5,574 bases of DNA from Candidatus Atribacteria bacterium. Its GTDB lineage: Bacteria; Bipolaricaulota; Bipolaricaulia; UBA7950; UBA9294. Below, one piece after another: positions 1 to 5,450 of this stretch. The number at the start of each line of letters is the position of its first letter. The first letter of the stretch is position 1. Below the pieces are notes generated by a model. It saw only the letters and a list, made by a program, of their open reading frames with translations, was not told the origin of the DNA and did not search any database. The stretch covers positions 1-5,574 of the forward strand of contig SPBW01000141.1 of the NCBI GenBank assembly GCA_004525685.1. Reading direction: 5' to 3'. Made by a program: the position numbers and the translations under genes.

Positions 1-1
1 G

Positions 2-1855
2 AGTTGCACCGACGGGAACGGAGGCAGTGCAAGCACGACGATCGAGCTCGTCGTGTTCCCAGTGAACGATTCGCCGACCGCCATCAACGATGTGCGTTCT
101 GTGATCGAGGATACTCCAATCACGCTGAACGCCGTGGCGACAGATCCAGACGGCGACGCATTGACGTTCCAGATTGTTGCTTCACCGACGCACGGGATGA
201 TCAGTGCGTTCGACACAGCGACGGGCCAGCTGACCTACACCCCGAACCTCAACTACAACGGCCCCGATGCGTTCACGCACGAAGTTTGTGATTCCTCCGG
301 CGCGTGTACCCAGGGCACGTTCACGCTCACTGTGCTCCCAGTCAACGATCCGCCATCCACTTCAAGCATCGCGCTCGACGTATCCGAGGACACATCGGTA
401 GCACTCAGCTTGCTGGGGACGGATCCTGACGGGGACATCCTGACGTATCGGGTGGTGACGCCGCCCGCCCACGGCACGATCAGCGGGTTCGACACCACAA
501 CCGGCCAGCTGACCTACACCCCGAACCCCAACTACAACGGCCCGGACGCGTTCAGCTACGAAGTCTGCGATCCATCCGGCGCCTGTGCCCAGGGCACGAT
601 TACGCTCACTGTGCTCCCGGTCAACGATCCGCCGACGGCAACGTCACTCGTCCTCACTGGAATCTCCGGCGAGGTGCTGAGTGGAAAGCTGCACGGAACC
701 GATTCCGACGGCGATCTGCTGACCTATCTCCTGTTTGCCGAACCATTGTATGGGTTCGTCGAGAACCTCTCCCCGGAGGGACAGATCACCTATGTCTCGG
801 ATTCCGAGTACACAGGACCAGTAACCCTTGTGTTTGAGGTGTGCGATCCAAGCGGCGCTTGCGCACAAGGCACACTACAAATCTTCCTCTTCCGCTTCGC
901 AGGCGGAGGTGGGCAGCTTGACGATCTACGCGTCGTGATCAGCGAAGTCGCCTGGGCCGGTGGCAGCGCCGGACCTGAACTCAAATGGATCGAACTGCGA
1001 AATCTGAGTCCCTCTGGGATCACGTTGGATGACTGGATCTTGCGTTGGCGACTCAAGATGCCGAAGAATAGCCTGGATCGTGTGTGGCAGACACTGCCAT
1101 TGACCGGACTTATGGCCGAAATACAGACGGATCCTCAACCTCAATGGCTTCCATTCGACGGAACTGAGACCCTTCAAGTGCTCGACTGGCAGGCCGACTC
1201 CACTGCCGATCTGTATCTGATCGAATGGGAAACGGACGAGACCGTCGCGAACGTCGGCGCCGATCTCGTTGTGGACGATGCGGTTCTCCGGAAGATCACG
1301 CTTCACGATGAGGGAGACATCGTACAACTCCTGGATCCGTGGGGAAGCGTGGTGGACACGGCCAACGTGTTGCCCGCAGGTCTCTCGGGCTGGGTTGCTG
1401 GCTCACTGACGACCCGAGCAAGCATGGAACGCACGCCCGTGTATGGAGAGGATGCGCCAGAGAACTGGCACACCAACCTAGGAGCCATTCGCTTCGGAAT
1501 CGACGCTTCGGGCAATCCGATATTCGGCACACCACGCTATCCGAACTCCCCGCGCCTTGAGACACTCACTGACCGTGCAGGTGCTGTTCTCATCCAACGG
1601 AGCCCGAACACTGACGTGGTGATCTCGCTTCCAGACTCCGAGGGTTGGTCTGTTGATCCCTCAATGTGGCTGGTCATCGTCACGCAAGCCGACGTGTTGC
1701 CATCTCCTCTCCCCGTTCCTTTTTCCGTCGGACACACGCAAGACGGGCGGATTGAACTGCGGATGGCCCACGAGGATCTGCCGACGACCCGATTCGATGT
1801 ATGGATCCGCTCTCCCTCGGGAGACGTGCTCCTAGCAGCGATTTCGTCCAGCTAG
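2..1855 (+). CDS. Cadherin-like/Ig-like repeat protein with lamin tail domain, 5' end outside window
   Basis: The frame is open from base 2 and already encodes the end of a preceding repeat, so the true start lies upstream; the GTG at 53 is inside the gene. Residue numbers below count from that GTG, giving 600 residues. Three repeats (about 5-97, 98-190, 191-280) each carry a D-x-D-G-D motif (31-35, 124-128, 217-221), typical of calcium-binding bacterial cadherin-like or 'tandem-95' repeats, and end in V-N-D-P-P-like linkers. Each has a Cys pair six apart (C79/C85, C172/C178, C264/C270). A Gly-rich hinge (284-287) leads to a lamin tail domain (about 291-500): V-V-I-S-E-V-A-W-A-G, W-I-E-L-R-N, then an insertion of about 80 residues, E-G-D-I-V-Q-L-L-D, and N-W-H-T-N-L-G. 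The last 100 residues look beta-rich and match no family I recognise. No sorting signal or membrane anchor is visible at the C-terminus. Probably secreted or surface-attached; adhesion is an inference. Confidence 0.88.
   Translation, partial: SCTDGNGGSASTTIELVVFPVNDSPTAINDVRSVIEDTPITLNAVATDPDGDALTFQIVASPTHGMISAFDTATGQLTYTPNLNYNGPDAFTHEVCDSSGACTQGTFTLTVLPVNDPPSTSSIALDVSEDTSVALSLLGTDPDGDILTYRVVTPPAHGTISGFDTTTGQLTYTPNPNYNGPDAFSYEVCDPSGACAQGTITLTVLPVNDPPTATSLVLTGISGEVLSGKLHGTDSDGDLLTYLLFAEPLYGFVENLSPEGQITYVSDSEYTGPVTLVFEVCDPSGACAQGTLQIFLFRFAGGGGQLDDLRVVISEVAWAGGSAGPELKWIELRNLSPSGITLDDWILRWRLKMPKNSLDRVWQTLPLTGLMAEIQTDPQPQWLPFDGTETLQVLDWQADSTADLYLIEWETDETVANVGADLVVDDAVLRKITLHDEGDIVQLLDPWGSVVDTANVLPAGLSGWVAGSLTTRASMERTPVYGEDAPENWHTNLGAIRFGIDASGNPIFGTPRYPNSPRLETLTDRAGAVLIQRSPNTDVVISLPDSEGWSVDPSMWLVIVTQADVLPSPLPVPFSVGHTQDGRIELRMAHEDLPTTRFDVWIRSPSGDVLLAAISSS
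65..892 (+). repeat. Three tandem Ig-like repeat units (279, 279 and about 270 nt)
   Basis: Units run 65-343, 344-622 and 623 to about 892. Units 1 and 2 are exactly 279 nt apart and share blocks that are close to identical: 224-264 against 503-543 (41 nt, one mismatch) and 323-354 against 602-633 (32 nt, one mismatch). Elsewhere the two units differ much more. Unit 3 is more diverged: it keeps the D-x-D-G-D motif and the C-D-P-S-G-A-C loop but has lost the D-T-x-T-G-Q-L-T-Y-T-P-N stretch. The sequence before base 65 (C-T-D-G-N-G-G, then I-E-L-V-V-F-P-V-N-D) is the end of at least one earlier unit. Confidence 0.9.
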
Positions 1856-1937
1856 AACCCTGTTTGTCTTGAACTCCGAACACCGGGGAGTGCCTCAGAC
1901 GTCGCGTCATCCTTCCTTTTGGGTGGGATGTGTCGAA

Positions 1938-1966
1938 CCAACTCGAAACACGCGGGTACGAGTTGG
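1938..1966. repeat. 8-bp perfect inverted repeat between convergent genes
   Basis: The arms CCAACTCG (1938-1945) and CGAGTTGG (1959-1966) are exact reverse complements around a 13-nt loop. The element lies in the 216-base gap between the lamin-tail gene (ends 1855) and the convergent MscS-like ORF (ends 2072). No T-run follows on either strand, so it is not a convincing intrinsic terminator. It could still form a transcript-end hairpin or be chance. No gene is seen in 1856-2071. Confidence 0.35.
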
Positions 1967-2071
1967 GTCCCCTGACACCTGCTATGCGGATCATGAACCC
2001 AAATACCGCCGCATTGATGCCGGACGAGAAGCCCCAACGAAGCTGCGCCTGTCAGCCGTGGATGATCGAGG

Positions 2072-2416
2072 TCAGGCGGAGTTCTGCAGGGTAACGAGTA
2101 GGTTCGTCGCAGCACTGGCGATGCCGATCGATTCCTTGTCGAATCGGTTCTTGGCCTGTTCGTACAAGTCGGCCCGAACCTTCCCTGCATCCCCAATCCT
2201 GTTACACCAGGCACGCAAGCTAAGGACGACGCCACTGCTACCGAGTGCAATAGGGCACCCCACGACCTCGCGAACCAGCGGATACGCCGAGGCAATGTCG
2301 GTGAAGATGGCTCGGGCACGATCCACGCCATAGTCGAGCCCGATGTTCACAATCGCCATCATCTTGGGATCCGAGAGGTTGATCGTCACCTGGGCAGCCA
2401 TGAGACTATTCGGCAC
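2072..2416 (-). CDS. Truncated MscS-family mechanosensitive channel, C-terminal cytoplasmic part only
   Basis: This 114-residue product resembles the C-terminal part of small-conductance mechanosensitive channels. It begins at the P-N-S motif that in MscS closes a strand of the beta domain (residues 2-4), then reads V-T-I-N-L-S-D-P (10-17), V-N-I-G-L-D-Y-G (23-30), L-G-S-S-G-V-V-L-S-L-R-A-W (58-70) and R-F-D-K-E-S-I-G-I (91-99), matching the alpha/beta domain in order. The membrane helices and most of the beta domain, over half of a normal channel (E. coli MscS is 286 residues), are missing. In-frame shortening appears after Y-G and before L-G-S-S, and the usual P-F/Y-P-Q after the last helix reads A-S-A-A. 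The GTG start was chosen for its Shine-Dalgarno spacing; the same frame has a stop 12 nt upstream (2429-2431). It cannot be a channel alone. Most likely a decaying remnant, although the frame is intact and could be expressed as a soluble domain. Confidence 0.7.
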   Translation of the reverse strand: MPNSLMAAQVTINLSDPKMMAIVNIGLDYGVDRARAIFTDIASAYPLVREVVGCPIALGSSGVVLSLRAWCNRIGDAGKVRADLYEQAKNRFDKESIGIASAATNLLVTLQNSA

Positions 2417-2420
2417 GACG

Positions 2421-2430
2421 CCCTCCCCTC
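2421..2430 (-). promoter_or_regulatory. Ribosome binding site of the MscS-like ORF
   Basis: On the - strand GAGGGGAGGG ends four bases before the GTG at 2416, placing the GGAGG core five bases away. It favours GTG 2416 over the ATG at 2401, which would be about 20 bases from the site. The match may be fortuitous if the ORF is a remnant. Confidence 0.5.
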
Positions 2431-2570
2431 AGGCAATCCACTGCTGGCAGCAGGACTTAAGTATCGGCTCTTGGGAGCGGCTCTTCTTCCTCGCGTCGAG
2501 TGACATGCCCAGCGGACCCCTATCATGGCAGACCACAAAGTCGTGAGTTGCTCTGTGTGAGGGATTCGGC

Positions 2571-4745
2571 TTACTCGCCCTCCTTGGAGCCTTCCAGTAC
2601 AGGGCGTTCCAACTGATTGAGTCGCGCACAAAGGTCGTCGATCTTAATCGCCTGAGACGCAGTTGCCGCTTCCAGCTCGACGATCCGAGCGTTCGCCTCT
2701 TCGTAGAACTTGTAGAGCGTCTGTATTGACACGAGAGCGACTCCATCGATGTCCGCGCTGTTGATGTAGCGATCACTCGATCCCAATCCAAATGCCTCGT
2801 AGAAATCCTGAGCTGTCGGTCCCACATGTTGAATAGAGGGCCCCTGTGCTATCAAGTTCCACTCCTCGATTGGCACGGACTTGAGCTTCTCAAGTACATC
2901 CCGGCCGTCCACACCTGTGAAGTTTTCCTTGATACTGCGGTCACAGAGATTGCTCCAGGCAGTGGCTCCGGAGTTCAAGACTACGCCTGCTGTTACGGTT
3001 CCCTGGCTGTCGATGGCAGAAGCAAACAGAGTCCCGCCTGTTGCCCGAACTAGGAACTGGTTCGGGGCAAGAAAATCGTAGAGTCCGGCATCGCCATTGG
3101 AGGGGAAGGGGATCGGGGTCAGGCCACCGGATGGGACCTCATCCGTCGAGTAGTCAGACCAAACAAAGACCCCGTCGAACAGCCCGTCATCTACACCGTC
3201 ACTTCCCGCTCTTGCTCTTGAACCAGCCGCGAATGAGTATCTGCCCGAAGCGATGTTGTTGATTCCGCCGGCAACGATCGAGCCCTCTCCTGTAGCCAGA
3301 TTGGAGCTGCCCCCTGCGACAGTGGACATGCTTCCAGTGGCCTGATTGAAATGCCCTCCTGCCACAGTGGCTTGGGTGCCAGAAGCAAGATGGGTCAGCC
3401 CACCCCCAACTGTGGCATAGGAACCCGAGGCGATGTTGTTCAACCCCCCGCTGACGGTCGCATTGATCCCGGAATCGGACAACGTGGCCCCTGCGCGGTT
3501 TCCTGATCCTCCTCCCACCGTTCCGTAACTACTCAGCACGGTGTTTCCATGGTTCGAGTTTCCTCCCCCACTGACCGTCGCGCCGACGACGCCCGCCTGA
3601 ACGCTGTTCTCAATGAATCCTCCCACAACATTCGGACTGACAAGCGTGGGTTCCAGCAGGAACGCTCGCTGCCCGTTGACATGCAGTTCAAGTGCCACGG
3701 CATCCGTCGTACCGAGGAAATCGGAGGTGGGTGTGGTCCCTGCATTCCCCCCTAGAGACCAGAGCGATCCGTCACTTGCCGTGTTGAGGGCTGCCGTCGT
3801 CTGCGTCGTGCCGTCTGGGAACACGAATCCTCCACTAAGGGATTCAATGGGCCCAGCGACTGTCACGGTTGAGCTTGGAGTGTCAGTATTGACCCCGACA
3901 AAGCCTTCTGCGTAGATCAGGAACTGGTTATTGGCGGTGGATTCAAACTGCGTGTCCGAACTATCGTGCCAAACGAACGTTCCACTATTGACAGCTCTAG
4001 CTTCACGTCCGAGAGCGAAGCTGTTTGATCCCGATGCTACGTTGCCTGTTCCTCCAGGAATCGTTGCTGAGGTGCCGCTAGCGATGTTGTTCGTCCCACC
4101 GCCGACTGAGGAGAGAGCTCCAGAAGCGGCATTCCCCGATCCTCCGCCAATTACCGAGTAGCTGCCGGAGGCCGTGTTCCCTCTACCTCCGGACACGGTC
4201 ACACTGAGGCCCACCGCCTTGTTCTCCCTCCCTCCTCCGACCGTAGCTGCCGAGCCTCCCGCCTGGTTTCTAGCTCCTCCGGCGACTGTTGTCGCCCAGC
4301 CAATTGCCGTGTGCTGTTTCCCTCCTCCGATTGTCGCGCTTGAGCCATTGGCTGTGTTCGCTACACCGCCAGCGATAGTTGCGCCCCATCCACTAACGAC
4401 ATTCCCCGTCCCGCCTCCGATCGAGGCATACCGGCTCTCACTGATAGTGTTCGCAAGCCCGCCGCCGATTACAGCGAAACTGCAGTTCCCCTCCAGCTCA
4501 CACGCCTTTCCGGCAACGAAATAGGTTGGGCAGCTGAACCAGACATCGCCTTCCACATAGAGAGAGGCATTTGGCTGTTCCGCGGGCTCCGGCCAGTTGA
4601 TCGCCACGCTACCGAAGCTCCAGTGCTCGCTTGAATAGTCCTCGCCTTGCGTCGGAAAACCCAGTATGAAGATCAACAGACATGAGAATAGAAACAGACT
4701 GGCACGGCGTGAGCAGCTTCGCATATCAACCCGACAGTATTCCAT
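2571..4745 (-). CDS. Secreted YadA-head-like repeat fibre protein with C-terminal S74 chaperone domain
   Basis: The product has 724 residues from the ATG at 4745, chosen for its AAGGAG site; an upstream in-frame ATG at 4820 lacks one. Residues 8-34 form a signal peptide (Arg-rich start, hydrophobic 16-31). A Cys-containing segment (C72, C82, C88) precedes head array 1 (89-253, eleven 15-residue units with G-G-G turns), a cap (F-V-W-H-D, N-Q-F-L, G-V-N-T; 256-286), a P-D-G-T-T-Q-T-T-A strand (310-318), head array 2 (373-515) and a second cap (527-571). The C-terminus (601-713) matches peptidase S74 intramolecular chaperones: C-D-R-S-I-K-E-N-F, H-V-G-P-T-A-Q-D-F (640-648) and a coiled coil (about 681-713). 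In that family the domain drives trimerisation of beta-helical fibres and then cuts itself off before a Ser; here that residue is Cys601, with Lys606 kept. There is no YadA beta-barrel anchor. Predicted to be an extracellular trimeric fibre; its ligand is unknown. Confidence 0.85.
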   Translation of the reverse strand: MEYCRVDMRSCSRRASLFLFSCLLIFILGFPTQGEDYSSEHWSFGSVAINWPEPAEQPNASLYVEGDVWFSCPTYFVAGKACELEGNCSFAVIGGGLANTISESRYASIGGGTGNVVSGWGATIAGGVANTANGSSATIGGGKQHTAIGWATTVAGGARNQAGGSAATVGGGRENKAVGLSVTVSGGRGNTASGSYSVIGGGSGNAASGALSSVGGGTNNIASGTSATIPGGTGNVASGSNSFALGREARAVNSGTFVWHDSSDTQFESTANNQFLIYAEGFVGVNTDTPSSTVTVAGPIESLSGGFVFPDGTTQTTAALNTASDGSLWSLGGNAGTTPTSDFLGTTDAVALELHVNGQRAFLLEPTLVSPNVVGGFIENSVQAGVVGATVSGGGNSNHGNTVLSSYGTVGGGSGNRAGATLSDSGINATVSGGLNNIASGSYATVGGGLTHLASGTQATVAGGHFNQATGSMSTVAGGSSNLATGEGSIVAGGINNIASGRYSFAAGSRARAGSDGVDDGLFDGVFVWSDYSTDEVPSGGLTPIPFPSNGDAGLYDFLAPNQFLVRATGGTLFASAIDSQGTVTAGVVLNSGATAWSNLCDRSIKENFTGVDGRDVLEKLKSVPIEEWNLIAQGPSIQHVGPTAQDFYEAFGLGSSDRYINSADIDGVALVSIQTLYKFYEEANARIVELEAATASQAIKIDDLCARLNQLERPVLEGSKEGE
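3201..3629 (-). repeat. Head repeat array 2 of the fibre protein
   Basis: This encodes residues 373-515 of the fibre protein. The C-terminal six units (residues 426-515, bases 3201-3470) repeat every 15 residues (45 nt) with the pattern G-x-x-A-T-V-x-G-G-x-x-N-x-A-x. The N-terminal part (373-425) has longer irregular units with loop insertions, such as G-G-G-N-S-N-H-G-N. The repeats are similar in protein but well diverged in DNA, so they are old duplications. The last unit reads S-F-A-A-G-S-R-A-R-A, paralleling the last unit of array 1. Confidence 0.85.
3987..4481 (-). repeat. Head repeat array 1 of the fibre protein
   Basis: This encodes eleven consecutive 15-residue units (residues 89-253), in register without insertion from residue 104 on. 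The unit is G-x-x-A-T-V/I-G-G-G-x-x-N-x-A-S. YadA-type head repeats classically have 14 residues, with A-I-G in place of I-G-G-G. The last unit, S-F-A-L-G-R-E-A-R-A, returns to the classic YadA style and ends the array. The Gly-rich coding creates proline-rich open frames on the + strand that are artefacts. Confidence 0.85.
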
Positions 4746-4750
4746 CTTAC

Positions 4751-4758
4751 TCTCCTTT
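4751..4758 (-). promoter_or_regulatory. Ribosome binding site deciding the fibre-protein start
   Basis: On the - strand AAAGGAGA sits with AAGGAG six bases before the ATG at 4745. This selects that ATG over the upstream in-frame ATG at 4820 and leaves a normal signal peptide close to the N-terminus. Confidence 0.8.
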
Positions 4759-4859
4759 CGTTCGAGGATAGCGAGGGACATGGAAGGATTGAGGTTAGTG
4801 TGATAATCATACGACATCACATAGCAGATCGATGGCGAGGTACTGTGATGATGTGGCTG

Positions 4860-4891
4860 CCTCGAACATTATACATTACAACCTTTCGAGG
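4860..4891 (-). promoter_or_regulatory. Candidate promoter -10 box inside an inverted repeat, upstream of the fibre gene
   Basis: On the - strand a perfect TATAAT (4873 down to 4868) lies between the arms CCTCGAA and TTCGAGG (4885-4891 and 4860-4866, 7 bp, exact). No good -35 hexamer is found at 16-18 bp: TTGATC occurs upstream but about 22 bp away. If used, transcription would begin near the promoter-proximal arm and give a leader of over 100 nt. An overlapping dyad of this kind is a common operator arrangement, so a repressor or an activator-dependent promoter is possible (inference). Confidence 0.35.
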
Positions 4892-5009
4892 TTCTGATCA
4901 AGCATCAGGAGAGCGTATTCGACTACTGTCATCCCAACGCAGTTCTGGATCTGCCGTGTATGAAGCAACGTCTCACTGGACAGTCCCGAAGCACGCGGCT
5001 CTTAGTCTA

Positions 5010-5029
5010 CGCCGTGAGGCGCTACGGCG
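5010..5029 (-). other. Small hairpin downstream of the cupin gene
   Basis: The arms CGCCGT (5010-5015) and ACGGCG (5024-5029) pair perfectly around an 8-nt loop, 26 nt past the cupin stop codon on the - strand. No U-tract follows, so it is a weak candidate for ending or protecting the transcript and is not a clear intrinsic terminator. Confidence 0.3.
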
Positions 5030-5055
5030 AGACATACGCTCAGGAAGCTCGACGG

Positions 5056-5436
5056 CTAGTGCTCTTCATCTCCTACCGCCGTCACAGTGGCTGCTTCAAC
5101 CATCAGAACGACGGTTCGGCTCTCGGCGCTGGGGCGATGAACGACTCCGTGCGGAACAAGCATCCCCTGGCCGGGCAGTAGATCGACGGTTCGATCCTCA
5201 AGGTCGATTCGCAGGTGCCCCGCAACGACGTAGAACAGCTCGTCCTCAAGATCGTGCTTATGGAAGTGGAACGTCCCTTCGAAGATGCCGAGGCGAACGA
5301 CGGCATCGTTCACCTGGCACAGCGTCTGGTTGAACCACGGATGCGGGCACGCCTCGACCAACTTGTGGATGTCGAATACATCCAGTCCGCCGAATGCGAC
5401 ATCGGTTTGGATCACGTACTCCTGGTGCTGCTCCAC
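5056..5436 (-). CDS. Small single-domain cupin protein
   Basis: The product has 126 residues, the usual size of a one-domain cupin, from a GTG at 5436 chosen for its strong AAGGAGGG site; the longer open frame has no ribosome site, and its extra residues are basic and low in cupin character. Motif 1 is clear: H59-x-H61, four residues, E66, six residues, G73. So is motif 2: G89, five residues, P95-x-G97-x-x-H100. H59, H61, E66 and H100 form the standard metal-binding set, so the fold and metal site look intact. The protein is probably cytosolic: no signal peptide is seen with this start. Cupins of this stand-alone type have many roles (dioxygenases, isomerases, sugar or small-ligand binding), and nothing here fixes the substrate. 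The gene lies upstream of the fibre gene on the same strand but 310 bases away, so co-transcription is doubtful. Confidence 0.88.
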   Translation of the reverse strand: MEQHQEYVIQTDVAFGGLDVFDIHKLVEACPHPWFNQTLCQVNDAVVRLGIFEGTFHFHKHDLEDELFYVVAGHLRIDLEDRTVDLLPGQGMLVPHGVVHRPSAESRTVVLMVEAATVTAVGDEEH

Positions 5437-5442
5437 CTTGTT

Positions 5443-5450
5443 CCCTCCTT
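5443..5450 (-). promoter_or_regulatory. Ribosome binding site of the cupin gene
   Basis: On the - strand AAGGAGGG is followed by six bases and then GTG (5436). This near-perfect site decides the start over the upstream in-frame ATG codons at 5544, 5523 and 5520. No gene is seen in the remaining 138 bases to the window edge, and no promoter there is strong enough to call. Confidence 0.8.

Larger units (their letters stand above)
4746..5055. other. Intergenic region between cupin and fibre genes, no gene seen
   Basis: These 310 bases hold the fibre gene's leader and ribosome site, a TATAAT box within an inverted repeat (4860-4891), and a second 7-bp inverted repeat CATCACA/TGTGATG (4815-4821 and 4844-4850, loop 22). 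Next to the cupin end there is a 6-bp stem (5010-5029). The + strand open frames crossing the region lack ribosome sites and run on antisense to the cupin gene, so I do not call them. Confidence 0.6.

Noticed and set aside
53..55. GTG at base 53 as the true start of the repeat protein
   Set aside because: The frame is open to the window edge and already encodes the end of a previous repeat, and no ribosome site precedes the GTG.
1869..2333. A 154-residue + strand open frame and a 159-residue - strand open frame over the same bases
   Set aside because: Both have shadow-like composition, and the overlapping - strand MscS-like frame has recognisable homology.
2441..2453. Palindrome CTGCTGGCAGCAG as a terminator after the fibre gene
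   Set aside because: The loop is too short for a stable full stem and no U-tract follows on either strand.
3931..4524. Proline-rich open frames on the + strand
   Set aside because: They are the antisense of the Gly-rich head repeats (GGN codons read as CCN), lack ribosome sites, and lie opposite a well-supported gene.
4680..4700. Possible lipobox around L-F-S-C in the fibre-protein signal peptide
   Set aside because: The Cys is in the middle of the hydrophobic core with more hydrophobic residues after it, and Phe at -2 is unusual; an ordinary signal peptide fits better.
4861..5181. A + strand frame with a somewhat protein-like stretch (ATG at 4960)
   Set aside because: It has no ribosome site at the ATG and no family resemblance, and it continues antisense to the cupin; I judged it chance openness.
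5187..5202. tRNA T-loop-like sequence GGTTCGATCC
   Set aside because: It lies inside the cupin coding sequence, and I found no acceptor stem, anticodon arm or D-arm in the expected places.
4800..5333. A 177-residue Arg/Ser-rich open frame on the + strand
   Set aside because: Its composition is that of a GC-rich shadow frame, it has no Shine-Dalgarno site, and its second half is antisense to the cupin gene.
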